A stretch of DNA of 64,000 nucleotides from CAZJRB01 sp964547995. GTDB taxonomy: Bacteria > Planctomycetota > Planctomycetia > Pirellulales > Thermoguttaceae. Below the pieces are notes generated by a model. That model did no database searches and was not told the DNA's origin. It was given only the letters and a program-made list of their open reading frames with translations. Positions 1-8,533 of this stretch are shown here, piece after piece. The DNA lies in contig CAZJRB010000004.1 in NCBI GenBank assembly GCA_964547995.1, positions 70,311 to 134,310 of the forward strand, in the 5' to 3' direction. Each line of letters starts with the position of its first letter. Positions within the stretch are counted from its first letter, which is position 1. Both the position numbers and the translations under genes were made by a program.

Positions 1-222
1 TTTGCTTCCCCAGCCGTTGGAGGGGTAATAACCGTGCTTCTCAACATGGGCCGTGCAGGCGTTGCCGATCTGCTTCAGGTTGTTCTTGCAAATAGTCCGA
101 CGGGCGGCCTCCCGCGCTCTCTGCACGGCTGGCAGCAACAACGCCATAATAAGACCGATTATGGCAACTACCACAAGCAACTCGATTAGTGTGAACCCGA
201 ATGTCCGTCTGAGGGGTTTCAT
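1..222 (-). CDS. DUF1559 pseudopilin-like protein (5' part only)
   Basis: The first 74 codons of a gene that runs off the left edge of the window. The protein starts MKPLRRTFGFTLIELLVVVA, a class III (type IV pilin-like) signal with the GFTLIE prepilin peptidase site and the single hydrophobic helix of pseudopilins. The following AVQRAREAARRTICKNNLKQ is the signature start of the DUF1559 family, which is massively expanded in Planctomycetes and has no settled function. A purine-rich GGAGAGAGG lies about 8 bases before the ATG and supports this start. The globular C-terminal domain is outside the window, so subtype cannot be judged. Confidence 0.93.
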   Translation of the reverse strand, partial: MKPLRRTFGFTLIELLVVVAIIGLIMALLLPAVQRAREAARRTICKNNLKQIGNACTAHVEKHGYYPSNGWGSK

Positions 223-417
223 CGTTCTGTCCTCTCTCCAAATGCCTCTTCACCTGACCATAGGGGGTTGGGCGGTAACAGTTATTAGCAATGTGCGTGC
301 CAGATGCTGCTCGGGAACGTTATGTCTGCCGGATTGTCGTAAAGCATGATTGTCCAACATCTTATGCCCTTCCACGCCCCCAGCCCGACATGAGCCCGAA
401 AAGCATTCCGGGGCAAT

Positions 418-446
418 TTGAGGCACATGTTGCAATTTAGTACAAT
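418..446 (+). promoter_or_regulatory. Possible sigma70-type promoter
   Basis: TTGAGG and TACAAT are separated by exactly 17 bases in an AT-rich stretch of an otherwise GC-rich gap. It faces the glycosidase-like gene at 761, but a palindromic element (564-679) lies between them, so the pairing is uncertain. The rest of the 223-760 gap shows no coding evidence. Confidence 0.35.
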
Positions 447-563
447 GTTGGGACAATTTGTTGCGGTTTGATGCACCCACATGTGGGGCACGTCATCCCC
501 CTTTTCAGACACTGTGTAGAATTTCCGGTCAAATCCGGTGGGGCACTTGAGCTTCCTTTGATA

Positions 564-679
564 AGGCGAGCGGCGGAAGAGAATTTTACCCGTAGCCACC
601 GTCGCCAGACGGTGGAATTCGGTTCCATCCACGGTCTGGCGACCGTAGCTACGGGGAAAACTTCACCTGCCGCTCGCCT
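564..679. repeat. Palindromic element with 11-bp terminal inverted repeats
   Basis: AGGCGAGCGGC (564-574) is matched in inverse by GCCGCTCGCCT (669-679). Inside, CGTAGCCACCGTCGCCAGAC faces an imperfect inverse copy near 629-656, so the whole 116 bases can fold into one long hairpin. The internal words recur near 18.18-18.27 kb, showing this is a dispersed family. No protein is encoded. Confidence 0.7.
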
Positions 680-760
680 CATTGAAACGGTACCCCTATC
701 TATCGCGTTTCATATAATCCATTTTGGTCGGTTTGCTAACACAATCTGGAGACTCCAATC

Positions 761-3181
761 ATGTCCGTATTGGCCTTACTCCTGTTAGGGTTGATTGGCG
801 GCGAACGGCCAATCGACGACTTCTCCTACCCAAATGCTGCCGCTGCCCGAAACGCCTGGGTGGCCAAGTCGGGCACCCCGCCGGTCGAGGTGGTTCGTGT
901 TCCTGCCGAAACGAAGGGAAAAACGCGGCCGGTCCTGAGAGTACCGGCCCCGTTCGCCACCGATCCCCAATTGCGCCGGATCGTCATCGATCGGAACGTC
1001 CGCCTCGATCTGGCCTCGCCCGGCGAGTTCACGCTCGATATTGCCTGCGACCGGCCGGAATCGGTCGAGCACCTGACGCTCTACTTCCGTAGCGGCGACG
1101 GTTGGTATGGGGCCGGTGGTGGTCTGGGCAAGAAAGGCTGGCAGACGATCCGGTTCTCGAAGGCCTCCTTCCGGCCGGAAGAAACACCCGCCGGATGGAA
1201 CAAGATCGACGGCATCCGCATCGCCGCGTGGCGGGCGCAGCCTATCGATGCCGCGATCCTGATCCGCCGGTTGGCCGCCGTCTCGCACGACGTGGCATTA
1301 GTGGTTCCCGACAGCGGGAAACGGGGCGACGGAGAAATCGCATCCGCCCGGGCAACGGCCGATCGGGTTGCTGCGATGCTTTTGCAGTTGGGGCTCGGTT
1401 CCGATGCCGTGGACGAGACCGCCATGATAAACGGCGCCCTGGGCAAACGCCGCGTTGCCATATTGGCGTACAATCCGCGATTGAGCGACGCCGCCGTGGC
1501 CGCACTGGAACGTTTCGTCGCCGGCGGCGGCAAGGTGCTCGTCTGCTATTCGATGCCCGCGCGGCTTGCCACGCTCTTGGGTTTCAAGCGCGGCGAGTAT
1601 TTCCGCCGCAAGGAGCCGGGTGATCTTGCGCTGATCCGTTTCGACGCGCCCGACGTGGCCGGGTTGCCCAAGCAAGTCCGCCAGGCCTCGTGGAACATCG
1701 CCACCGCCGAACCGGCTGCGCACAACGCCCGGGTAATCGGGCGGTGGTACACGGCCGACGGCAAACCGACCGGGCGTGCCGCCATGCTCTTGAGCGATCG
1801 CGGGGCCTACTTCAGCCACATCATCCTCTCCGACGACCCCGAGGGCAAGAAGCAAATGCTCGCCGCCATCCTCGGGCACTTCGACGAGTCGCTGTGGCAA
1901 CAAATGGCCGCGGCCGCGCTGGAGCACACCTGCAAAATCGGCCATTGTGACGACCTTGCGGCCGTGCGGACCTTTGTCGAAAGTAGCCGAAACCGCGCCG
2001 CATCGGAGCAGATGGTCCAAGGTCTGGCTACCCGCAACAAGGCGGGGCAGCTTGCCCGTGCGGGAAGATTCCCTGAAGCAGTCTCCGCCGCGCGCACTGC
2101 GCACACGGAATTGGCCGATGCGTATCTGCACGCGCAACCCAGCCCGAAGCGCGAAGGCCGTGCCACCTGGAACCACTCCGGCACCGGGGCCTATCCGGGC
2201 GATTGGGAGCGATCAGCCAAGGTCCTGGCCGACAACGGGTTCAACATGATCCTGCCGAATATGCTCTGGGGCGGCCGCGCACATTACCCAAGCGACATCC
2301 TTCCCCGCAGCTCGACGTTCGAGCAGTACGGCGACCAGATCAAGCAGTGTTGCGACTCCGCGAAGAAACACGGCCTGGAAGTCCATGTCTGGAAAGTCAA
2401 CTACAACCTGTCCGGGGCACCGAAGGATTTCGTCGACAAGATGCGGCGTGAAGGGCGGCTGCAACGCACCTCCCGCGGCGAAGAACACCCCTGGCTTTGC
2501 CCTTCGCATCCGGCCAATAAGAAACTCGAACTCGAGAGCATGCTCGAAGTGGCCCAGAAATACCCGGTCGACGGGCTGCACTTTGACTACATCCGCTACC
2601 CGGGCAGCGACGTCTGTTTCTGCGACGGGTGCCGGCGGCGTTTCGAGGCGGAGTTGGGCCGCAAAGTGGCCGATTGGCCGCGGGATTGCCGCCACGGCTC
2701 GCTCAAAGACCGGTACACAACGTGGCGATGCCGGCAGATCACCGACCTGGTAACGGCGGTCCATCGCGAGGGGAAGAAGCTCCGGCCGGAACTGAAGATT
2801 TCCGCGGCCGTCTTCGGCTCGTACCCCGGCTGCCGCGAGTCGGTCGCCCAGGATTGGCCCGCGTGGATCAAGGCGGGGCTGCTCGACTTCGTCTGCCCGA
2901 TGGACTACACCAACAGCGACACGACGTTCTGCAACCTGGTGACGAACCAGCTTCGGCTGGTTGGGAAGCAGATTCCGGTCTATCCGGGCATCGGGGCCAC
3001 GGCGTCGAATTCGCGGCTTTCGGCCGATCGCGTCGCGGGGCAGATCCACCATGCCCGGCGGCTCGGGGCCGGCGGATTTACGGTTTTCAACTTCAGCGAG
3101 GGCACGGCAAGCGACATCATCCCCGGCGTCGGACTGGGTGCGGGCGCACAAAAGGCCGCCCCGCCGCATCATGTCAAGTAG
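761..3181 (+). CDS. Exported glycosyl-hydrolase-like (GHL10-type) protein
   Basis: An 806-residue protein. A short hydrophobic N-terminus (MSVLALLLLGLIGG) suggests export. Residues about 15-165 look like a carbohydrate-binding-type beta-sandwich. Residues about 175-370 resemble a ThuA/glutamine-amidotransferase-like Rossmann domain. The C-terminal half (from about 450) carries the TIM-barrel features of GHL10/DUF187-type glycosidases, notably GLHFDYIRYPG around residue 609, followed by a Cys cluster (CFCDGC) that may bind metal. The family generally acts on polysaccharides, but the substrate here is unknown. The ATG is preceded by a GGAG at about 748. It stands alone, with tRNA-Gln downstream. 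The enzyme class is inferred from motif resemblance. Confidence 0.75.
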   Translation: MSVLALLLLGLIGGERPIDDFSYPNAAAARNAWVAKSGTPPVEVVRVPAETKGKTRPVLRVPAPFATDPQLRRIVIDRNVRLDLASPGEFTLDIACDRPESVEHLTLYFRSGDGWYGAGGGLGKKGWQTIRFSKASFRPEETPAGWNKIDGIRIAAWRAQPIDAAILIRRLAAVSHDVALVVPDSGKRGDGEIASARATADRVAAMLLQLGLGSDAVDETAMINGALGKRRVAILAYNPRLSDAAVAALERFVAGGGKVLVCYSMPARLATLLGFKRGEYFRRKEPGDLALIRFDAPDVAGLPKQVRQASWNIATAEPAAHNARVIGRWYTADGKPTGRAAMLLSDRGAYFSHIILSDDPEGKKQMLAAILGHFDESLWQQMAAAALEHTCKIGHCDDLAAVRTFVESSRNRAASEQMVQGLATRNKAGQLARAGRFPEAVSAARTAHTELADAYLHAQPSPKREGRATWNHSGTGAYPGDWERSAKVLADNGFNMILPNMLWGGRAHYPSDILPRSSTFEQYGDQIKQCCDSAKKHGLEVHVWKVNYNLSGAPKDFVDKMRREGRLQRTSRGEEHPWLCPSHPANKKLELESMLEVAQKYPVDGLHFDYIRYPGSDVCFCDGCRRRFEAELGRKVADWPRDCRHGSLKDRYTTWRCRQITDLVTAVHREGKKLRPELKISAAVFGSYPGCRESVAQDWPAWIKAGLLDFVCPMDYTNSDTTFCNLVTNQLRLVGKQIPVYPGIGATASNSRLSADRVAGQIHHARRLGAGGFTVFNFSEGTASDIIPGVGLGAGAQKAAPPHHVK

Positions 3182-3291
3182 CGTCGCCCGGACGTTACAG
3201 CTTCCTTGCCCTTGACGAAGGCCTCCGCTCACCTTATTCTTTCGGGTGTTAGATGTTCGCTCAGCCATCCCGCGGTCAAACCCGCCAGCAC

Positions 3292-3362
3292 TGGGGAATA
3301 GTGTAACGGCAGCACGAGTGACTCTGAATCACTTAGTCTAGGTTCAAATCCTAGTTCCCCAG
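3292..3362 (+). tRNA. tRNA-Gln (anticodon CTG)
   Basis: Complete cloverleaf. Acceptor TGGGGAA (3292-3298) pairs with TTCCCCA (3355-3361). The anticodon arm AGTGA/TCACT (3317-3333) holds loop CTCTGAA with anticodon CTG at 3324-3326. The T arm is CTAGG-TTCAAAT-CCTAG, and the discriminator base is G. CCA is not encoded. It reads CAG codons. Confidence 0.93.
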
Positions 3363-3405
3363 CTTCTTCTGCCAGCTTTCTGGTTGTCGCAAGCATTTAC
3401 TGCCA

Positions 3406-3442
3406 AAGGACTTGGGAACACCTCCCAAGTCCTTTTCTCTTC
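3406..3442 (+). terminator. Rho-independent terminator after tRNA-Gln
   Basis: AAGGACTTGGGA (3406-3417) and TCCCAAGTCCTT (3423-3434) form a perfect 12-bp stem with a 5-base loop, followed by a pyrimidine/T-rich tail (TTCTCTTCTCC). It lies 44 bases beyond the tRNA. Confidence 0.7.
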
Positions 3443-3616
3443 TCCTGCCTGCCGGATAAGCTGCCTACCATTGGCATCCGCCCAAAGTAGTTCGGCATCA
3501 TCGTAGATCAGCCGCTTGCCTCGATGCCAATAGCTCTGCATATACGCCCGTAACGGCTTGGAGTTGCCCTTGATGCGGAAACTGTTTTCGTCAAGCCGAT
3601 GTTCAAAGCGACGTGA

Positions 3617-3955
3617 CTTGTTCGTTCTTGGCCGCCCCACAACAATCGGCAGGTTGTAGGGGATTTCCTCGATTTGGTCGTGCGGGAGCAGTACCGAGTC
3701 TTCAGCAAGGTCCTGAAGACCCAGCTTTGGGAACCCTTCCTCGACGACTGTCGGGGCCGTGATCCCGAGATGCCGGTTTGGAGCGAATCCACCCGGAAAC
3801 GTCTCCGGTCGTCGGTCTTTCAAGTCCTGGCCCAGGCGGGTTATATCGACAGTACCCGAACGAGGAGACTTCAAACAGTCCACATAGCTTCTCAGGTCAC
3901 AACCTACCTGGAGAGGCATCATGAGCACTATACTACTAACCTCAAACATCGTTAA
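3617..3955 (+). pseudogene. 3' remnant of a BrxA-like (DUF1819) gene
   Basis: Translation from just after a TGA at 3614 gives about 112 residues containing DFLDLVVREQYRVF, then DPEMPVWSESTRKRLRSSVF, then a GYI turn. This spacing and the WSESTRKRL core match the C-terminal half of the DUF1819 family, which includes BrxA of BREX phage-defence systems. There is no upstream start codon and roughly the first 100 residues expected for the family are missing, so the gene is truncated. No other BREX gene (brxB, brxC/pglY, pglX, pglZ, brxL) is in the window. Its place beside tRNA-Gln suggests the eroded end of a former defence island. Identification rests on remembered family motifs. Confidence 0.5.
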
Positions 3956-4029
3956 GTTTTTGACAAAGATTCTTGGCCAATCGACTGTAACACGTTATTC
4001 GCAAAAGCTCACCTGACCACCAGCACCGG

Positions 4030-4048
4030 ACTTTGCACTGTGCAAAGT
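4030..4048. repeat. Perfect 19-bp palindrome upstream of the SEC-C gene
   Basis: ACTTTGCAC and GTGCAAAGT flank a single central base. It could be a regulator site for the SEC-C gene or a scar of a mobile element. Nothing else is visible in 3956-4177. Confidence 0.3.
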
Positions 4049-4177
4049 GGGGCCACGTAGCAGGAAACAGAAGGTATTGCCAATTTGCCTCCCCCAGGAG
4101 ATAATGCTGGGCAGTCCGGGTCTTCGCCCGCAGGCTCTCAACGCCGAACTCGTCCAGACATAGTACGGAGACGCCAA

Positions 4178-5320
4178 ATGTCGAAACCCCAATCGGAACT
4201 GGTGGGTTTGTTCCAAAAGTTCGCCGCACCCCTGGTCGACAGTCCCCTTGGCACGAACCTGGGCAAAGACATCGCCACCCGCACGGCGCAGGTGCTTTGG
4301 AAAGCGATGATCCATGGGCAGGAATTGGAGCATCGGTTCTTCCACGAAGTGCCGGTTGATGATCCGCTTCTTCCCGAGCTTTTTGAACTCATACAGCAGT
4401 GCTATGAGAGCGAAATGAAGCCGCAGGTAACGACCGAGGAATTGGCTTCCCTTCGTGAGTGGTATGACAAGGGCCAACAGAAGGCGTTTCGGGTCGGAGA
4501 TCAAGTGCGGGTTCAGTACGGTGTCGCCGATCCCGACTATCCCGACCTGCCTTTGGGTGGGTGGGCTGGAACGGTGAATGAGGTTCAAGAAGATGAATGC
4601 ACAATCGTCTTGAACCGTTTTACACTTGACCACATGCACCCGATCTACAAGCGGCGGTCCCAGCAGGACGGGCTGACTCTTGACGAAGTAGTGATGGGCC
4701 AAGAAGAACTTGCCCCTGATATGGGCGAGGGATTGTCTCTGGAAGAGCCGAGCAATATCGAGACCAAGCCGCTTGACCCCAGCAAGCAGCAAGACCGGAT
4801 TCGAGCCGCCCTGGGCGTGACTACAGACGATGCGGTTCCGATGGTCAATGGATCGTCCCTGCAACAATACTTCGACTATCTCAAGACCAAGCTGGACTTC
4901 CCGTTTGCAGCAACATACTCGCATCACGACGGCAAACAACGTATCGTTCACAGAGTGTCGGTGGTGGGGATGTCGGACGGCTTTCCAATAGACGACGACT
5001 ACGGCGTGATGTGCGATGTTCAAGAGGGTGGCGACCAATGGGAGGTGCCGGTACTGCTTCTCGAACTTGGCAAGGGGAACCGCAACCGACAGACGCTCGA
5101 AGACTACCGGTCTTGGTTTGCGTCGTGGAGCGATTTCGATTTTACCGGACACGCCGAGGAACCGGACAGTGGGGACGACGAACCGGATTACGAGTACGTG
5201 GAGCCGGAGCAGCCCGCACGCAGCAAAGTCGGGCGCAATGATCCCTGCCCCTGCGGGAGTGGAAAGAAGTTCAAGAAGTGTTGTCTTAGGAAACAGGATA
5301 GCAAGTTACTGTTTGAGTAG
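4178..5320 (+). CDS. SEC-C motif protein with CcbP-like domain
   Basis: A 380-residue cytoplasmic protein. The C-terminus ends in the zinc-binding SEC-C motif CPCGSGKKFKKCC (about 355-370), as at the end of SecA. Before it, residues about 215-320 show the pattern YFDYLKTKLDFPFAATYSHH then WEVPVLLLEL, resembling the calcium-binding CcbP-type fold with its FPF and VPL motifs. A KOW-like GWAGTVNEV segment lies near residue 130. The ATG at 4178 is chosen because GGAG (4167-4170) precedes it, although the frame is open further upstream. Its role is unknown; SEC-C domains often sit on metal-linked or regulatory proteins. A BrxA fragment and an intron remnant flank it. Confidence 0.7.
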   Translation: MSKPQSELVGLFQKFAAPLVDSPLGTNLGKDIATRTAQVLWKAMIHGQELEHRFFHEVPVDDPLLPELFELIQQCYESEMKPQVTTEELASLREWYDKGQQKAFRVGDQVRVQYGVADPDYPDLPLGGWAGTVNEVQEDECTIVLNRFTLDHMHPIYKRRSQQDGLTLDEVVMGQEELAPDMGEGLSLEEPSNIETKPLDPSKQQDRIRAALGVTTDDAVPMVNGSSLQQYFDYLKTKLDFPFAATYSHHDGKQRIVHRVSVVGMSDGFPIDDDYGVMCDVQEGGDQWEVPVLLLELGKGNRNRQTLEDYRSWFASWSDFDFTGHAEEPDSGDDEPDYEYVEPEQPARSKVGRNDPCPCGSGKKFKKCCLRKQDSKLLFE

Positions 5321-5324
5321 GTAG

Positions 5325-5560
5325 GGAGGCGATGGCTTCCGAGAAGGGTATGACAAGGTCGGCACACCGGAAAATGGATTTCGGAACTGGATACCCAGCC
5401 TGCGTGTACCCCTACTAACGCTTCAGCCACGGAGTTACCCCCGTCGCCGCATAGCTTGGGGCCGGGATGGTTCGCTAGACCTTTCCCGTACGACTCTTTC
5501 ATTCGCGACTCCATGCCGGTTTTATCCCGGCGCTTTCCATACCCGGATTCTACCACGGCA
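5325..5560 (-). mobile_element. Remnant of a group II intron-like element
   Basis: Read on the minus strand, this stretch encodes ESRMKESYGKGLANHPGPK and then VAEALVGVHAGWVSSSEI. This peptide pattern is typical of the translated 5' region of bacterial group II introns (in front of the reverse transcriptase gene), where the underlying sequence is conserved as ribozyme, not as protein. The match stops where the SEC-C gene begins, and no reverse transcriptase follows, so only a fragment survives. Identification is from memory of that conserved pattern, without a search. Confidence 0.4.
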
Positions 5561-5744
5561 GGTCGCAGAACAGGTTAGAGATGGGGCCCATTTGTCAAAA
5601 AGATGGGCGCTATTTGCTGGAAAACGCGTCCCAGAAGCGGCTGTTGCGGGGCAGGTTCGCAGAAAACGGCCCCCTGCGACTGCCAACACAACCCGTTGCC
5701 CGAAAACGACTTAGCGACCTGCTAGAAGCCACCGCCGAACAAGC

Positions 5745-5773
5745 TCCGCAAATTCTGCCCATTGGTGTATAAT
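5745..5773 (+). promoter_or_regulatory. Possible promoter of the protease gene
   Basis: A perfect TATAAT (5768-5773) lies 89 bases before the ATG, in a GC-rich gap where it is unlikely by chance. The -35 region 17 bases upstream (TCCGCA) is poor. Confidence 0.35.
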
Positions 5774-5861
5774 CGCGGTAACGGGCTGATTCTGCTGCCC
5801 CCGGACCCGCCGGGAACCAGGCAGCTTCTCTCGAAAACGCCTCCCGGAAAGGAACTCGCCA

Positions 5862-8156
5862 ATGAAACCGGCCAAGGTCTTCTGCTATGTCTCCCTGTTG
5901 CTCGCGGGCGTGTTGCTGCTCCTGATCGGACTGACCTCCATCGCCGCCAAGCCGGGCGACGCCGGGCCCGACAAAATCGTCATCGGAAGCGGCGTCCTCG
6001 AACGGGCCGTCCTCGAACGGGCCAAGGAGGCGACCGTCTTCGTCCAGGTGAAACAGGCGTCCTACCTCGACAACAAGATCAAGGGGGAGGGCTCGGGAAG
6101 CGGGTTCGTGATCTCGCCGGACGGGCGGGTCGTGACCAACTGGCACGTCATCGCCCCGTTGCAGGAGACCGGCGGACTGGCGGTGCCGATGCGGCGAGAC
6201 GAGGTGCAGGTGATCTTCCGGTCGGGGGCGCGCAACCAGGAGGTCCTGCCCGCCCGCGTCCTGGCCGCCGACATGGAAAGCGACCTGGCGCTGCTGAAAG
6301 TCGACCGAAAGGAGTGCCCACACTTGACCCTGGCCGCCGAGAAGAGCATCGTCGAGACGATGCCCGTCCTGACGCTCGGCTTCCCGTTCGGGTCGCTCTT
6401 TTCGGTGTTGCAGCGCGGTCCGGAGATCAGCGTCAACCGCGGCTACATCACCTCGCTGCGGCACGACGACCTGGGAAACCTCGACCGGGTCCAGTTCGAC
6501 GCCGCCGTGAACCGCGGCAATTCGGGCGGACCGCTGATCCTCGACAACGGCCAGGTCCTCGGCGTGACCAACATCGCCCTGGGCGCCTCGCGGGTCAATT
6601 TCGCCGTGCCGGTCACGCGCCTTACCGAATTCCTCAAGGAATGCCCGACCGGTTGCAACGTCGGCAAAGGGTGCCGCGTTACCGTTACTTCCGAACCGAA
6701 AGGGGCGAACGTCTATCTCGACTCGGAGCCGCTCGGCCGGACCCCGCTGACGGCCGAAGTCGAAGGCGGCCATCGGCGGTTGGCCGTCGCCGCGGCGGAC
6801 CGTTGCCTTTGGGCAAAACAGATCAGTCTTCACGACGGGAAAAAGATCCACGCGAAGCTCAAGCCTCGCAGGACGATCGTGCTGAAGGTGGTTCCGCCCG
6901 CGGCACCCGCCGCCGGATTGGGCGGCTTTTGGGACAGACTCAAAGCCGCAGCCGCCGACGCCAAAACGGCGTCCGACATGGAAAAATCGGCCCAGAAGGT
7001 CCTCAAACGCGGCAAGGAAATCTTCGCCGAAAAATTCGATAAGCCCGAGACCGTCGAGCCCTGGCGACAAGACACCGGCGGCGAGGACAAGCGGACATGG
7101 TACGTCCAGGACGGCACGTTCCACCAGTTCGAGGCTAACGAGATGCTCCATGCCGTCTATACGGGCGACCCCAACTGGACCGACTACGCCTTTTCCACCC
7201 GCGTGCGGATCGAGATGAACGAAGCGGACGGCCGGGCGGGGTTGATCTTCCGCGCGACCGAAGACGGCTTCGCCCTGTTCCGGCTACATCGCCAGACCTC
7301 GAAGGTCCAGCTTGCCTATCACTCAAACAATTTGTTCGGCTGGCAGATCCTTGCCGAGCGGTCGCTGCCGTTCCGCGTCAAAGGCGATACGTGGTACGAA
7401 ATGGAGGTCCAGGCCCTGGGCAATCAGATCGTCTGCCTGCTCGACGGCAAGGTCATACTCGAAGCCACCACCGACCGAATCCTCGGCGGCGGGATCGGGT
7501 TCTATTCGGTCGATTCTCGGGCGTCGTTCGACGACGTGCGGGTGACCGCGGTCTCGGGCGGCGAGAAGCGAAAGCCGGGCAAGCAGGTCAGCCTGCGGTC
7601 GTTCTGGGTAACCGATCCGTTCGCCGAGAATTCCGGGCTGTGGCAGGCCCGCGACGACGGGGCGCCGGGCGTCCCCTGGCCCGTCGTGCCCGGCGGTTGC
7701 GTCCAGTCGGCCGATGAGCCGAACGTCCGGATGAATATCCTCCAGCGGTACGACGTCTACGACAGCGAGATCCGGAGCCTCGTTTCGGCTAAGTCGGGCA
7801 CCGTCGGACTGGTGTTCCGCCACGACGCCGACCGGCGCTACCTGCTCGCCGTCGATCTGGCGAAGAAGAAGGCCCGGCTCGTGCTCCAGGACAAGGACAA
7901 GGAAACCGTGCTCGGCACGGCCGACATTACCGAAGCCGTCGGCGCCATGCCGGCCGAGCTGATGCTGGGCTATGGCGTCACGCCGTTCTTCCTCCGCGTG
8001 CGGGCCAAGGGCGACAAAATCGAGGCCGGTGTGAACAACGCGATGATCTCCAAGACCGACGCCACGCTGAAGCACGGCCGCGTCGGGTTCTACACCAAGG
8101 ACGCCAAAGCCGTCTTCCACAGCATCACCGTCGCCTCGCCGATCGAAGGACCGTAG
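5862..8156 (+). CDS. Membrane-anchored HtrA-type serine protease with PEGA and DUF1080-like domains
   Basis: A 764-residue protein. An N-terminal hydrophobic segment (residues 8-28) acts as signal or anchor. A trypsin-like S1C protease follows, with the triad visible as H95 (VVTNWHVI), D141 (SDLALLKV) and S221 (RGNSGGPL). Unlike DegP there is no PDZ domain. Instead, residues about 262-345 form a PEGA domain (EPKGANVYLDSEPLGRTP), then two concanavalin/DUF1080-like beta-sandwiches follow (about 376-556 and 570-764). PEGA and DUF1080-like modules are common on planctomycete surface proteins and suggest binding to cell-wall or carbohydrate material. GGAAAGGAA upstream fixes the start. Predicted role: extracytoplasmic protein quality control or processing. 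Confidence 0.88.
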   Translation: MKPAKVFCYVSLLLAGVLLLLIGLTSIAAKPGDAGPDKIVIGSGVLERAVLERAKEATVFVQVKQASYLDNKIKGEGSGSGFVISPDGRVVTNWHVIAPLQETGGLAVPMRRDEVQVIFRSGARNQEVLPARVLAADMESDLALLKVDRKECPHLTLAAEKSIVETMPVLTLGFPFGSLFSVLQRGPEISVNRGYITSLRHDDLGNLDRVQFDAAVNRGNSGGPLILDNGQVLGVTNIALGASRVNFAVPVTRLTEFLKECPTGCNVGKGCRVTVTSEPKGANVYLDSEPLGRTPLTAEVEGGHRRLAVAAADRCLWAKQISLHDGKKIHAKLKPRRTIVLKVVPPAAPAAGLGGFWDRLKAAAADAKTASDMEKSAQKVLKRGKEIFAEKFDKPETVEPWRQDTGGEDKRTWYVQDGTFHQFEANEMLHAVYTGDPNWTDYAFSTRVRIEMNEADGRAGLIFRATEDGFALFRLHRQTSKVQLAYHSNNLFGWQILAERSLPFRVKGDTWYEMEVQALGNQIVCLLDGKVILEATTDRILGGGIGFYSVDSRASFDDVRVTAVSGGEKRKPGKQVSLRSFWVTDPFAENSGLWQARDDGAPGVPWPVVPGGCVQSADEPNVRMNILQRYDVYDSEIRSLVSAKSGTVGLVFRHDADRRYLLAVDLAKKKARLVLQDKDKETVLGTADITEAVGAMPAELMLGYGVTPFFLRVRAKGDKIEAGVNNAMISKTDATLKHGRVGFYTKDAKAVFHSITVASPIEGP

Positions 8157-8157
8157 C

Positions 8158-8195
8158 GGGGAGCGGGGGAGCAGGGGAGCAGGGGAGAGCGGGGG
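8158..8195 (+). repeat. G-quadruplex-capable tract immediately after the stop codon
   Basis: Starting two bases after the TAG stop, the sense strand has five runs of four or five G separated by short spacers of the type AGC, AGCA and AGAGC. One of several such tracts at gene ends in this window. Confidence 0.7.
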
Positions 8196-8227
8196 AGTCA
8201 TAAAGCCGCGACCGTTGGTCGCGCCCG

Positions 8228-8416
8228 AATATGCAAAGCCGCGACCAGTGGTCGCGGAAAAGCCGGGAGACGCCCTGGCCAACGAGAGGATCGGGTGATG
8301 CCGTCACTAACGCAGGGAACAGAGGCGCAGGAAACGGTCACCCAGGGTTTTCGCGACCACTGGTCGCGGCTTTACATGCGAAACAACCGTCTGAACAATC
8401 GACTCAGCGTCTCGTA
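8228..8416. repeat. Dispersed element built on the AAGCCGCGACCAGTGGTCGC hairpin
   Basis: AAAGCCGCGACCAGTGGTCG near 8235 is faced by the inverse CGACCACTGGTCGCGGCTTT near 8360, with related interior words (GTGATGCC, CACCCAGGGTTTT). The same architecture and interior recur at 52246-52440 and, best preserved, at 57299-57529. This copy has only a degenerate right end (GACTCAGCGTCTCGTAG). Confidence 0.65.
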
Positions 8417-8533
8417 GCCGAGGTCATAAATCCGCGTCGGGCCCAGCATCTCCCCCCCGCTCACTTGGCAAACAGCCGCCGACAGACTACAATACCGATG
8501 GACCGTTTCACCCGTTCACCGGAGGGGCATACC

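Noticed and set aside
3344..3949. 201-residue minus-strand reading frame with plausible-looking residues (RRFEHRLDENSFRIKGNS)
   Set aside because: It runs into tRNA-Gln at its 3' end and is antisense to the BrxA-like fragment over half its length. No family or ribosome site is recognised. The stretch 3430-3640 could be a separate gene fragment, but I cannot support it.
5581..5772. 63-residue plus-strand ORF before the protease gene
   Set aside because: No ribosome site, no recognisable features, and it overlaps the probable promoter region.
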